Assembly (NCBI RefSeq): GCF_900109055.1
Contig: NZ_FOIV01000001.1
Span: 290,622-354,621 of the forward strand
Source: Prevotella sp. khp7
GTDB taxonomy: Bacteria > Bacteroidota > Bacteroidia > Bacteroidales > Bacteroidaceae
DNA length: 64,000 nucleotides
Direction of reading: 5' to 3'
Positions 35,341 to 43,374 of the stretch are shown here, piece after piece. Position 1 is the stretch's first letter, and every line of letters starts with the position of its first letter. A model generated the notes under the pieces. It saw only the letters and a program-made list of their open reading frames with translations. It was not told the origin of the DNA and ran no database searches. Made by a program: the position numbers and the translations under genes.

Positions 35341-37133
35341 ATCTCACTCAGTTCCAGCCAACGCATTGATTTCTCGTCGAGCTCATCGTTCAACAGAGGC
35401 AGGCGTTTGCTCATTCTTGTAATCTCCTCCACCGAAGTCGTTCCTCCGCAGAGTTGTTCCTCAATCTGTTTCTTTTCAGCCTCCAGGGCTTCTATGTCTT
35501 TCTCCAGCTGCTCCAGTTCGCGCTTCTCCTTAAAGCTGAGCTTACGCTTCTGTGGCTGAGCGCCCGTGGTCTGCTTGGGCTGTTTCTCAGTCTTCTCAGC
35601 CTTTGGTTCCTTAGGCTCTCTGGGCTGCAGCTGACTCCATTGTCGATACTGCGTATAGTTGCCCGGGAAGTCCTTGATGTCGCCGTTCCCGTTGAACACC
35701 AGCAGATGGTCAACCACCTTATCCATGAAGTAGCGGTCGTGGCTCACCACGATCACACACCCCGGGAAGTCCTGCAAGTATTCCTCCAGAATCTGCAGCG
35801 TCACGATGTCGAGGTCGTTCGTAGGCTCGTCGAGCACCAGGAAGTTCGGATTCCTCATCAGCACCGTACAAAGGTAGAGTTTCCTCCGTTCGCCGCCGCT
35901 CAGCTTGTACACATAGTTGTGCTGCTGCTCAGGCGTGAAGAGGAAGTGCTGCAGGAACTGCGAGGCCGAGAGATGTTTTCCGCCTCCCATGTCAATATAC
36001 TCGGCAAAGTCCTTCACCACGTCAATCACCTTCTGCTGTTCGTCGAACTGCAGTCCCTCCTGCGAGAAGTAGCCGAACCTCACCGTGTCTCCGATATCGA
36101 ACTTTCCGCTGTCAGGCGGCACTTGTCCGAGCAGCATCTTGATAAACGTCGACTTTCCCGTACCGTTGTTGCCCACGATACCCATCTTCTCGAATCGCGA
36201 GAAGTTATAGTAGAAGTCCTTGAGAATCGTGAGCGGCTCAGCCCCCGGGCGCTCAAACGCCTTGTTCACATACTGACACTCGAAGATCTTCGACCCGATA
36301 TATACGTTTCTCGATTTCAGTCTTATCTGTCGCTCCTCGATGCGCTGCTTGGCCACCTTCTCCAGTTCGTAGAAAGCCTCCTCGCGATACCTGGCCTTAT
36401 GTCCACGCGCCTGAGGCATCCTTCTCATCCACTCGAGCTCCGTGCGATACAGGTTGTTGGCCCTTGCTATCTCAGCCCTGCGGTTGTCGATACGCTCCTG
36501 ACGCTTCTCCAGATAATAGCTGTAGTTGCCGCGATAGGTATAGATGGTCTGGTCGTCGAGTTCCAGAATCACCGAGCACACACGGTCGAGGAAGAAACGG
36601 TCGTGGGTCACCATCAGCAACGTCTTGTTGCCCCTGTTCAGGAAACCCTCCAGCCACTCGATCATCTCCAGATCCAGGTGGTTCGTAGGCTCGTCGAGAA
36701 TCAGCAGGTCGGGGTCCGTAATCAGCACGTTGGCCAGCGCCACACGCTTCTGCTGTCCTCCGCTCAGCTGTCCCATAGGCTGGTCCAGGTCGCGAATCTT
36801 CAGCTGTGTCAGAATCTGCTTTGCCTTCAGCACCTTCTCAGGGTCGCCCTCATGATGGAAACAAGCGTCGAGCACGCTCTCGTTGGGGTCGAAGGCCGGA
36901 CTCTGCTCAAGCATGCCCACCTTCAGGTCTCTTCTGAAGATGATATCCCCCGAATCATAGCCCTCCTTGCCCGAGAGCACAGACAGCAGCGTCGACTTAC
37001 CCGTACCGTTCTTGGCTATCAGTCCCACTTTCTGTCCCTCGGCAATCGAGAAACAGATATCGCGAAACAGCACCAGCGAGCCGAACGACTTCGTCAGATG
37101 CTGCACGTCTAAATATGGATTTTCCTTCGCCAT
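35337..37133 (-). CDS. ABC-F family ATPase (Uup-like)
   Basis: 598 residues with two ATPase domains and no membrane segment. Walker A motifs [14 protein letters not shown] (~37) and [14 protein letters not shown] (~321), signatures [13 protein letters not shown] and [13 protein letters not shown], Walker [15 protein letters not shown] and [14 protein letters not shown], the inter-domain P-site linker (~235-265), and a C-terminal Lys/Glu-rich coiled coil (~525-598), which marks Uup-type members. ABC-F proteins act on the ribosome E site or in translation stress; some protect against antibiotics. Follows engB with an intergenic repeat but no promoter between, so they may share a transcript. Confidence 0.9.
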   Translation of the reverse strand: MAKENPYLDVQHLTKSFGSLVLFRDICFSIAEGQKVGLIAKNGTGKSTLLSVLSGKEGYDSGDIIFRRDLKVGMLEQSPAFDPNESVLDACFHHEGDPEKVLKAKQILTQLKIRDLDQPMGQLSGGQQKRVALANVLITDPDLLILDEPTNHLDLEMIEWLEGFLNRGNKTLLMVTHDRFFLDRVCSVILELDDQTIYTYRGNYSYYLEKRQERIDNRRAEIARANNLYRTELEWMRRMPQARGHKARYREEAFYELEKVAKQRIEERQIRLKSRNVYIGSKIFECQYVNKAFERPGAEPLTILKDFYYNFSRFEKMGIVGNNGTGKSTFIKMLLGQVPPDSGKFDIGDTVRFGYFSQEGLQFDEQQKVIDVVKDFAEYIDMGGGKHLSASQFLQHFLFTPEQQHNYVYKLSGGERRKLYLCTVLMRNPNFLVLDEPTNDLDIVTLQILEEYLQDFPGCVIVVSHDRYFMDKVVDHLLVFNGNGDIKDFPGNYTQYRQWSQLQPREPKEPKAEKTEKQPKQTTGAQPQKRKLSFKEKRELEQLEKDIEALEAEKKQIEEQLCGGTTSVEEITRMSKRLPLLNDELDEKSMRWLELSEI

Positions 37134-37144
37134 TTCTTTTTTAT

Positions 37145-37239
37145 GGCACGGATTACACGGCTTTTTATAAAAAAGACACGGCTTATTTTTTTCAGAGAAA
37201 AGCTGTGTTTCTCTTAAAGAGAGCCGTGTAACCTGTGCC
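37145..37239 (-). repeat. ~95-bp dispersed inverted-repeat element, copy 2
   Basis: Arms 37145-37162 (GGCACGGATTACACGGCT) and 37222-37239, 18 bp with two mismatches, enclose an inner hairpin AGAGAAA/TTTCTCT. Read on the minus strand, the element aligns end to end with 19477-19570, including CTCTCTTTAAGAGAAACAC and AGCCGTGTCTTTT. Lies between engB and the ABC-F gene. Confidence 0.8.
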
Positions 37240-37244
37240 TGATA

Positions 37245-37847
37245 TTACTTTTTCAGTTCTTTATTAATTTGTTCTATGTAATCCAGCACCTCGTCGCGCC
37301 CCTGCTTCTTCTCAGCCGAGGTTACGAACATCGGAGGCATCTCCTCCCACGTCTCGCTCAGCACCTTCTTATACGCCTCTACGTTCTGCATGGCCTTCGT
37401 CGCGCTCAGCTTGTCGGCCTTCGTAAACACGATGGCGAAGGGCACGCTGCTGGCTCCCAGCCACTGGATGAAGTCGAGGTCTATCTTCTGCGCCTCCAGA
37501 CGTATGTCGATCAGCAGGAACACGTTCACCAGCTGCTGTCGCTGCAGGATATAGCCGTTTATCATCTGCTCCAGCTTCTGAACCTCCTTCTTCGAGCGCT
37601 TGGCGAATCCGTAGCCCGGAAGGTCCACGAGATACCATTCGTTGTTGATGATGAAGTGGTTGATGAGCAGCGTCTTACCAGGCGTGGCCGAGGTCTTGGC
37701 CAGCTTCTTGTTGTTGGTCAGCATATTGATGAGGCTCGACTTGCCCACGTTCGACCTTCCGATAAAGGCATATTCGGGCTTGTTGTCCTGAGGGCACATC
37801 GACTCCCTGGGGGCGCTCAGCGTGAATTCAGCTTTCTTAATTTCCAT
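37245..37847 (-). CDS. engB: Ribosome biogenesis GTPase EngB (YsxC/YihA)
   Basis: 200 residues, a single GTPase domain: G1 [11 protein letters not shown] (~30), G2 TPGKT (~57), G3 DLPGYG (~75), G4 TKAD (~142), with [17 protein letters not shown] as G5. EngB assists 50S subunit assembly and is usually essential. Has its own promoter (-7 box at 37866) divergent from rho. Confidence 0.95.
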   Translation of the reverse strand: MEIKKAEFTLSAPRESMCPQDNKPEYAFIGRSNVGKSSLINMLTNNKKLAKTSATPGKTLLINHFIINNEWYLVDLPGYGFAKRSKKEVQKLEQMINGYILQRQQLVNVFLLIDIRLEAQKIDLDFIQWLGASSVPFAIVFTKADKLSATKAMQNVEAYKKVLSETWEEMPPMFVTSAEKKQGRDEVLDYIEQINKELKK

Positions 37848-37865
37848 ATCTTCCTTGTTTTGGGT

Positions 37866-37874
37866 GCAAAGTTA
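37866..37874 (-). promoter_or_regulatory. -7 box of engB
   Basis: TAACTTTGC on the minus strand, about 19 bases upstream of the ATG, so the leader is very short. Confidence 0.6.
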
Positions 37875-37893
37875 ATAAAAAAAAGCGAATTTA

Positions 37894-37926
37894 TTTGGTA
37901 GTTACCAAAATAATCCTTACCTTTGC
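37894..37926 (+). promoter_or_regulatory. Promoter of rho
   Basis: TTTG at 37894-37897 and TACCTTTGC at 37918-37926 with a 20-base spacer. The leader to the rho ATG is about 80 bases and has no recognised structure. Confidence 0.75.
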
Positions 37927-38011
37927 ATCGTTTTTCAAAACAGCGCTTCCGTTCGAGAAGCGTTTCCAATCAATTTTTTGGGTTTCAAATCAGAAATTAT
38001 ACACTCATTTT

Positions 38012-39979
38012 ATGTATACAAAAGAAGAATTAGAATCTATGGATATACCCCAGTTGGTGGGTATAGCAGACCAGTTGGGCATCAAAGTGTCGCAGGATGA
38101 CCAGATGGAAGACGTAGTCTACGCCATCCTCGACAAGGCTGCAGAAGTAAGCGCAGCAGAAGGCGATGCTCCCAAACGCAAGCGTACACGTATCGCAAAA
38201 AAAGATACCAGTAAGGTTTATACAGTCAAGGGCAACAACGGTGCCAACCTCGACGCCAATCCTCCACGCAGAAAGAAGGACGAGGCTCCCTCGCTCTTCA
38301 GCGACGCTCCCGCAGCAGCTCCCGTAGCTGAGGAAGAGAAGGCTCCCGCAGAAGAAGCCGCTCCCGCTCCAAAGCGCCGTGGTCGCCGCACCAAGGCCGA
38401 GATCGAAGCCGAGAAGGCAGCCCTCGCAGCAGCTGAGGCACAGAAGAAGGCCGAGGAGGAGGCAGCAGCAGCTCAGGCAGCAGCCCCCGAGGCTCCTGCA
38501 GAAGTTCCCGAGGCAGCAGCCCCCGACTTCTCAGACATCATCCCCGAGGCAGCCGACTTCGAGTCAGCAGAGACCGACGAAGAGGCCAGCAACGCTATCG
38601 CACAGCTCCGCGAGAAGATGTCGAACCGCAACAAAGAGCAGGAGGTCAAGCCCTCAGCAGATACCGACGAAGTCGATGAGAACGGCGTATGGCTGGGCGA
38701 CCCAGGCGACGGCACCGATTTCATCACCATGATCGATATCCCCATCGAGGACCAGTCGGCCCTGCCCACCCTCGACATTTTCGATCGCCCCATGGCACAG
38801 CCCACACTGCCCATGGAAGACAAGTACGTCCGTCCTGGCGAGGCTCCCAAGTACGACTTTGGCGACCTCATCACAGGCAACGGTGTACTCGAGTGCCTCA
38901 CAGACGGCTACGGCTTCCTGCGCAGCTCAGACTACAACTATCTGTCGTCGCCCGACGATATCTACGTATCACCGCAGCAGATAAAGAAATACGGTCTGAA
39001 GACTGGCGACGTCGTAGAGTGCACCGTCCGTCCTCCCCACGAGAACGAGAAGTACTTCGCCCTCTCTACAGTCAAGTCTATCAACGGCCGCAACCCTTCG
39101 GAAGTGCGCGACCGCGTATCCTTCGAGCACCTGACGCCCCTCTTCCCCGACGAGAAGTTCAACCTCTGTGGCGACCGTGCCACCTCGAACCCCTCAGTTC
39201 GCGTGGTCGACCTCTTCTCGCCAATCGGTAAGGGTCAGCGTGCGCTCATCGTGGCACAGCCCAAGACGGGTAAGACCATCCTGATGAAGGATATCGCCAA
39301 CGCCATCGCTGCCAACCACCCCGAGGCTTATATCATGATGCTGCTCATCGACGAGCGCCCTGAGGAAGTAACGGATATGGCCCGCACCGTCGACGCCGAG
39401 GTCATCGCCTCTACCTTCGACGAGCCCGCCGACCGCCACGTGAAGATTGCAGGCATCGTGCTCGAGAAAGCCAAGCGCATGGTAGAGTGCGGCCACGATG
39501 TAGTCATCTTCCTCGACTCCATCACCCGTCTGGCCCGTGCCTATAACACCGTAGCCCCCGCATCAGGTAAGGTGCTCACTGGTGGTGTCGACGCCAACGC
39601 CCTTCAGAAGCCCAAGCGCTTCTTCGGTGCAGCCCGTAACATCGAGGGAGGCGGTTCGCTCACCATCATCGCCACCGCTCTGGTCGACACAGGTTCTAAG
39701 ATGGACGAGGTGATCTTCGAGGAGTTCAAGGGTACTGGTAACTCAGAAATCCAGCTCAACCGTTCGCTCTCCAACAAGCGCATCTTCCCAGCTATCGACC
39801 TGGTTCAGTCGTCTACTCGTCGCGACGATCTGCTGCACGACGACACCACGCTCAACCGCATGTGGATCATCCGCAAGTTCATCGCCGAGATGAATCCTAT
39901 CGAGGCCATGAACACCATCCGCGACCGCTTGGTAAACACGCGCACCAACGAAGAATTCCTGTTGTCCATGAACGGATAA
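38012..39979 (+). CDS. rho: Transcription termination factor Rho with long N-terminal insertion
   Basis: 655 residues, against ~420 for E. coli Rho. Rho_N domain at the start ([20 protein letters not shown]), then a ~200-residue Ala/Pro/Glu/Lys-rich disordered insertion (about 50-290), the RNA-binding cold-shock-like domain ([18 protein letters not shown], ~289) and the hexameric ATPase with Walker [12 protein letters not shown] (~415), Walker [14 protein letters not shown] and the RNA-binding Q and R loops. Such insertions are common in Bacteroidota and some others and may bind RNA or drive condensation. The ATG at 38012 matches the Rho_N start; a longer upstream frame overlaps the promoter and was rejected. 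Confidence 0.95.
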   Translation: MYTKEELESMDIPQLVGIADQLGIKVSQDDQMEDVVYAILDKAAEVSAAEGDAPKRKRTRIAKKDTSKVYTVKGNNGANLDANPPRRKKDEAPSLFSDAPAAAPVAEEEKAPAEEAAPAPKRRGRRTKAEIEAEKAALAAAEAQKKAEEEAAAAQAAAPEAPAEVPEAAAPDFSDIIPEAADFESAETDEEASNAIAQLREKMSNRNKEQEVKPSADTDEVDENGVWLGDPGDGTDFITMIDIPIEDQSALPTLDIFDRPMAQPTLPMEDKYVRPGEAPKYDFGDLITGNGVLECLTDGYGFLRSSDYNYLSSPDDIYVSPQQIKKYGLKTGDVVECTVRPPHENEKYFALSTVKSINGRNPSEVRDRVSFEHLTPLFPDEKFNLCGDRATSNPSVRVVDLFSPIGKGQRALIVAQPKTGKTILMKDIANAIAANHPEAYIMMLLIDERPEEVTDMARTVDAEVIASTFDEPADRHVKIAGIVLEKAKRMVECGHDVVIFLDSITRLARAYNTVAPASGKVLTGGVDANALQKPKRFFGAARNIEGGGSLTIIATALVDTGSKMDEVIFEEFKGTGNSEIQLNRSLSNKRIFPAIDLVQSSTRRDDLLHDDTTLNRMWIIRKFIAEMNPIEAMNTIRDRLVNTRTNEEFLLSMNG

Positions 39980-40001
39980 CCCCCGATGATAACAAAAAAA
40001 A

Positions 40002-40031
40002 GAGGGAGACTCAAGTTCGAGCCTCCCTTTT
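40002..40031. terminator. Bidirectional terminator between rho and a convergent gene
   Basis: Stem AGGGAG / CTCCCT with an inner CTC/GAG pairing, A-run before and T-run after, so it can stop both convergent transcripts. Confidence 0.85.
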
Positions 40032-40032
40032 T

Positions 40033-40734
40033 TTATTCATCATATTTCTTCGAGTCCACCACGAAGTGGAACATCTCCCCGTCCACAGGAATGTCGAGAA
40101 TCAGATACGTCGTCTTCACAGGTTTTATGGCGATAAAGCCCTGATGCTCCGAGCCGTCGAATATCGTGTTCGCCTTCCAGTAGCCCTCGTCGATACGCTT
40201 CAGCGCCTCGTCGTGCGCCTTCTCGAACTCGTTGGTACGATCCCGTCTGTACAGCGCGTTCTCCATCATCGTCACATCGTCCTGAGGCCCCAGCTGCTCA
40301 ACGCCCGCTACGACCACCTCCGTCAGCACCATCGCCCACCAGTTTGTCCTGCTCTGCTTCTTGCGATACTGCTTTGGTGTATAGATCTTCAGCGAGTCCG
40401 TCTCCAGACGCGAGGCGTCGCCCCCGTGGTCCAGATAAGTCCCCACACGATAGCGCGTACTCTTCACCGTGTTCCCGGGAATCGCATACGCATAAGCCCT
40501 GATGTCCTTGGGCTCAAACATAATCTCGTGTCCGCTTTTGTTGATAATCGAGATGCGAGGCTCAAACAGCCCGCCCTCCGTAGGATCCACGACCACGCTC
40601 ACGCCCTCGTGCGTACAGTAGAACACCTTATAGTTGTTCTTCACGTAAGTCTTGTACTCCTTGGCGTCCGTTTCAGCCATGAGGTTCAGATGGCCCATTG
40701 TCGCCATCAGGAATAGTGATAGTAAAAATCTCAT
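40033..40734 (-). CDS. Secreted protein of unknown function
   Basis: 233 residues with a signal peptide (MRFLLSLFLMATMGHLNLMAE). The mature domain has a beta-rich start (YKVFYCTHEGVSVVVDPTE, SIINKSGHEIMFEP) and a C-terminal YLILDIPVDGEMFHFVV. I do not recognise the family. An upstream in-frame start was rejected because it falls at the -7 box (TATCTTTGC at 40762-40770). Monocistronic. Confidence 0.75.
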   Translation of the reverse strand: MRFLLSLFLMATMGHLNLMAETDAKEYKTYVKNNYKVFYCTHEGVSVVVDPTEGGLFEPRISIINKSGHEIMFEPKDIRAYAYAIPGNTVKSTRYRVGTYLDHGGDASRLETDSLKIYTPKQYRKKQSRTNWWAMVLTEVVVAGVEQLGPQDDVTMMENALYRRDRTNEFEKAHDEALKRIDEGYWKANTIFDGSEHQGFIAIKPVKTTYLILDIPVDGEMFHFVVDSKKYDE

Positions 40735-40761
40735 AATTGGTATAAAGTTTATAATTCTGCT

Positions 40762-40770
40762 GCAAAGATA
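40762..40770 (-). promoter_or_regulatory. -7 box of the secreted-protein gene
   Basis: TATCTTTGC on the minus strand, about 28 bases upstream of the chosen ATG. Confidence 0.6.
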
Positions 40771-40835
40771 AGCCAAACAGCCCGCAGCAGAAAAGGATTT
40801 TCCCTAAAAGCCCGGAGGAAAATCCCTACAAACCC

Positions 40836-41210
40836 TTACCAGCCCAGAGGCAGCACGATGTTCTCCACCTTGTGAGCCTCGGCAAAGAGCGGAGCTATCT
40901 CCTCGTCGAGGAAGCCCGCGATGCCGCATCCCACGCGCGTCACCAGGAACGTCAGCTCAGGATGCTGTCGAGCGAAGTCGATAAACTCGTCCACATAAGG
41001 CCTGATCGTCTCCACGCTGCCCTGCATCGTAGGTATGCCGTAACTCTGTCCCTGCAGTCCAACGCCCTGTCCCCAGACAGCGCCGAACTTCCTATAAGCC
41101 ATGAGCGCCGCACCACCGCCGTGCGCCCCCTCCAAGTTACTACCAAACACAAAAATCTCATTTTTCTCCAGATGCGTAATCCCCTCTGGCGTCACCCTCT
41201 GCTGTTCCAT
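40836..41210 (-). CDS. Macro-domain-like small protein (A1S_2505-type)
   Basis: 124 residues. Contains EIFVFGSNLEGAHGGGAALM (~18-37) and WGQGVGLQGQSYGIPT (~46-61), then LVTRVGCGIAGF near the C-terminus. This pattern fits a compact macro-like fold annotated in bacteria and phages as an A1S_2505-type phage-related protein; the loop glycines and final VGCGIAG suggest ADP-ribose-type ligand binding. Function unproven. The ATG at 41210 is used; upstream in-frame codons lie in the structured leader. Its own -7 box is at 41350. Confidence 0.7.
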   Translation of the reverse strand: MEQQRVTPEGITHLEKNEIFVFGSNLEGAHGGGAALMAYRKFGAVWGQGVGLQGQSYGIPTMQGSVETIRPYVDEFIDFARQHPELTFLVTRVGCGIAGFLDEEIAPLFAEAHKVENIVLPLGW

Positions 41211-41358
41211 AATGATATTTTTATTTCTGCAAAAGTTTCTGATAATTAATTGTATAATCCGAGCTTGTGGGGGTACTTGTGGGGGTCTCCCCCAAGTTCG
41301 GCTGTTTGCTCCATTCATCCTTTCCCATATCACTCTATACATTTCTGCTGCAAAGATA
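41211..41358 (-). promoter_or_regulatory. Promoter and C/G-tract leader of the macro-like gene
   Basis: TATCTTTGC on the minus strand (41350-41358). The ~130-base leader contains TTGGGGGAGACCCCCAC and then a second ACCCCCACAA, so the GGGGG block can pair with either of two CCCCC blocks, a mutually exclusive arrangement. Confidence 0.5.
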
Positions 41359-41400
41359 CAAAAAGATTTCAATTTAAAGAAAAAACGTCAGAATTATCCC

Positions 41401-41484
41401 GTCATTTATTCCGTCATTTATTCCGTCATTTATTCCGTCATTTATTCCGTCATTTATTCCGTCATTTATTCCGTCATTTATTTC
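41401..41484. repeat. 12-bp tandem repeat, seven copies
   Basis: Unit GTCATTTATTCC repeated seven times without interruption; only the last copy differs by one base (ending TTC). Lies between the macro-like gene promoter and the NUDIX gene stop, in non-coding DNA. Related degenerate TTATTTCAGTTATT follows. Confidence 0.9.
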
Positions 41485-41506
41485 GGTTACTTTTTCAGTT
41501 ATTATT

Positions 41507-41899
41507 TCAGTTATTAGATTTTTGAATCTCCTTTACTACGACCCAGTCAGCAGGCAACCAGTCCACACTTTCCAGCAAGTCTTTGCTCAGCCACCGTGCC
41601 GCCTCATGCTCCTTCAGCGTCAGACATCCGCTCTCCACGCTGCACCAGAAGCAATGCATCGTCAGGTGAAACTTCGGGTAGTCCCACTCCACCGTTTTCA
41701 CGAGTCGTTCCACCACTATTCTCGTTTCCAGTTCCTCCCATATTTCCCGTTTCAGCGCCTCCTCAGCGCTCTCCCCGGGCTCCATCTTCCCCCCGGGAAA
41801 CTCCCAGCCATCCTTCATGTCGCCATATCCCCGCTGTGTGGCGAAGACCCGTCCCTCGTCATCATGTATGATGGCCGCTACTACCTCTATCCGTTTCAT
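41507..41899 (-). CDS. NUDIX hydrolase (MutT-like)
   Basis: 130 residues with a complete Nudix box spanning ~36-58 (starts GGKMEPGESAEEALKREI and ends WEELE, consensus GX5EX7REUXEEXGU). N-terminal KRIEVVAAIIHDDEGRVFAT and TQRGYGDMKDGWEFPGG are as in MutT/8-oxo-dGTP and CTP pyrophosphohydrolases. Cleans oxidised nucleotides or other nucleoside diphosphate derivatives; exact substrate unknown. Starts one base after the upstream small membrane protein gene ends. Confidence 0.88.
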   Translation of the reverse strand: MKRIEVVAAIIHDDEGRVFATQRGYGDMKDGWEFPGGKMEPGESAEEALKREIWEELETRIVVERLVKTVEWDYPKFHLTMHCFWCSVESGCLTLKEHEAARWLSKDLLESVDWLPADWVVVKEIQKSNN

Positions 41900-42154
41900 C
41901 TATTTATCATCCATCGAAGCTATAAAGTCGTCATAAGCGTCCCGTTCCTCTCGTGCCGCCCTGTTAGCATCGTCGTCATGCTCCCCCTTCTGTTTCTCCG
42001 TATATCTGCCACGAAATATAGCGTCCCCTTTGTATATCAGCAGAAACACGACCGCCACTATATGCATCAGAAGCACATCCCACCATGGAGTAATGCACAG
42101 CAGTATACCCACGATAAAGACATACATAATCAGATAAACCAGACAACCTACCAT
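41900..42154 (-). CDS. Small two-segment membrane protein, unknown
   Basis: 84 residues: hydrophobic segments at ~5-22 and ~27-42, then a charged tail (YTEKQKGEHDDDANRAAREE). Abuts the NUDIX gene with no gap and lies 13 bases after vsr on the same strand. No family recognised. Because vsr ends the defence run and NUDIX is ordinary, this gene may mark the edge of the inserted block. Confidence 0.6.
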   Translation of the reverse strand: MVGCLVYLIMYVFIVGILLCITPWWDVLLMHIVAVVFLLIYKGDAIFRGRYTEKQKGEHDDDANRAAREERDAYDDFIASMDDK

Positions 42155-42167
42155 ATCCTCTTTCAGT

Positions 42168-42701
42168 TTAATCGTTTCTATTCCTTTCCTCGGCGGCTTT
42201 CAGGCTCCCGCGCTCCTCTTCTGTCACGGGATACCGCTTTTCTGCGGTAGTATGATCCTGGAGCCATATCCTGTTCAAAGTAAACGCCAGCGACTCGAGC
42301 GTAGCCTCCCGTTGCGACGGTTTCAGCTCACACTCCCATACGCTGATCGAGTGCCAGCCCATCTCCGCCAGTCTGCGCTGCTGTTCCCTATCCCTTTGTT
42401 TGTTCCTTCTGATTTTCTCCACCCAGAACTCACGGTTCGACTTCGGAATCTTACAGCACTCCGAACTCTCCATCACCTCCGTGTCCACATGATGTCCGTG
42501 CCAGAAGCAGCCGTTCACGAATATGCACGTTCTGTATTTCCTCAGCACCAGGTCCGGATGTCCTGGCAGTCCTTTGTGGTTCAGCCTGTAGCGGAATCCC
42601 CTCTTCCACAGCCCCCGCCTCACAATCCATTCAGGCTTCGTGTCCTTCGCACGAATCGCCGCCATGTTCTTATGCCGTTGTTGCGGGGTTAGTTTGTCCA
42701 T
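42168..42701 (-). CDS. vsr: Very short patch repair endonuclease (Vsr)
   Basis: 177 residues, slightly longer than E. coli Vsr (156). Motifs: MAAIRAKDTKPEWIVRRGLW (~13), catalytic Asp50 in GLPGHPDLVLRKYR, and FVNGCFWHGH (~61-70) with zinc-ligand Cys/His, plus ECCKIPKSNREFW. Vsr nicks next to T:G mismatches created by deamination of 5-methylcytosine and so protects DNA methylated by C5 methyltransferases. Its position at the end of a run with two C5-cytosine methyltransferases fits that. An 8-base gap separates it from the upstream gene. The tail (~160-177) is Glu/Arg-rich. Confidence 0.94.
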   Translation of the reverse strand: MDKLTPQQRHKNMAAIRAKDTKPEWIVRRGLWKRGFRYRLNHKGLPGHPDLVLRKYRTCIFVNGCFWHGHHVDTEVMESSECCKIPKSNREFWVEKIRRNKQRDREQQRRLAEMGWHSISVWECELKPSQREATLESLAFTLNRIWLQDHTTAEKRYPVTEEERGSLKAAEERNRND

Positions 42702-42709
42702 AGGAATAC

Positions 42710-43372
42710 TTAAATAATAATCACTTCAAGTCCCAATTTCATCATAACATCAATAATGCACAGCATCTTGTATTTGTCCTTCGTCTGACCTGGAACTGTA
42801 AGCCAATAATTCCGTCCCACTTGAATCTGATTATTATATTTCTTGGATAGTGTTATTATGGGCTTACCCTTAAACATAAGTTCCTTGCGCAACACATTTT
42901 CTGGTCCTATTTGCCAGATAGCATCAATGAGAGTGTCAATAGGATTCTCGCCTGCTGCATATTCGCCATTTGGGAATTTCACAAGAAGCTTATCGCAGTT
43001 CTTCTTGGACTTTTGAACTGCTTTCTCATCACTAGTTATGAAATCCGATCCTAATTCCACTTCCATATTAATCCCCAATTGCGCTTTGATAGAGGTTAAT
43101 TGCATAAATTTCTGACCAGTGTCACTTTGAGTATTAACATACCATCCATCGCAAACAGGTTTCATACAGTCTTTAAAACGAGGATATCTTTCTTTGCTTA
43201 ATAAAGGCAAATGACAATTTTCTGTTGTTATCTTGTCAAAATACTCTGAGCCTATAGCTTTTAGTGTATCAATAAAAGTCATTGTTGCACTCTGATGACA
43301 AATTACGCTTCCGTCAGGTAGTGTAACTCTTAGCAGTTTTTTCTTGGCTCTTTGTCTTAGGTTTTCGTCCAT
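42710..43372 (-). CDS. Restriction-cluster protein with an internally duplicated domain
   Basis: 220 residues, no signal or membrane segment. Two related ~85-residue halves can be aligned: TLPDGSVICHQSATMTFIDT with KFPNGEYAAGENPIDTLIDA, KAIGSEYF with WQIGPENV, LPLLSKERY with KPIITLSKKY, and GWYVNTQSDTGQKFMQLTSI (N half) with NYWLTVPGQTKDKYKMLCII (C half), each ending LG(I/L)xxEV. I do not recognise a named family, although similar C-terminal modules occur in proteins next to restriction systems. It starts 2 bases after the LlaJI-like gene stop and lies before vsr, so it is part of the defence run. A DNA-binding or regulatory role is a guess. Confidence 0.72.
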   Translation of the reverse strand: MDENLRQRAKKKLLRVTLPDGSVICHQSATMTFIDTLKAIGSEYFDKITTENCHLPLLSKERYPRFKDCMKPVCDGWYVNTQSDTGQKFMQLTSIKAQLGINMEVELGSDFITSDEKAVQKSKKNCDKLLVKFPNGEYAAGENPIDTLIDAIWQIGPENVLRKELMFKGKPIITLSKKYNNQIQVGRNYWLTVPGQTKDKYKMLCIIDVMMKLGLEVIII

Positions 43373-43374
43373 TA

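Noticed and set aside
35454..37112. Long plus-strand open frame (552 codons) opposite the ABC-F gene
   Set aside because: Antisense shadow of a strongly supported ABC-F gene with all ATPase motifs; its translation is His/Leu/Val-rich and has no recognisable domain.
41401..41484. CRISPR array
   Set aside because: The unit is 12 bp with no spacers and no cas genes.
41101..41525. Two short frames encoding repeated VIYS or FRHL peptides
   Set aside because: They are simply the 12-bp repeat read in frame; no start context and no family.
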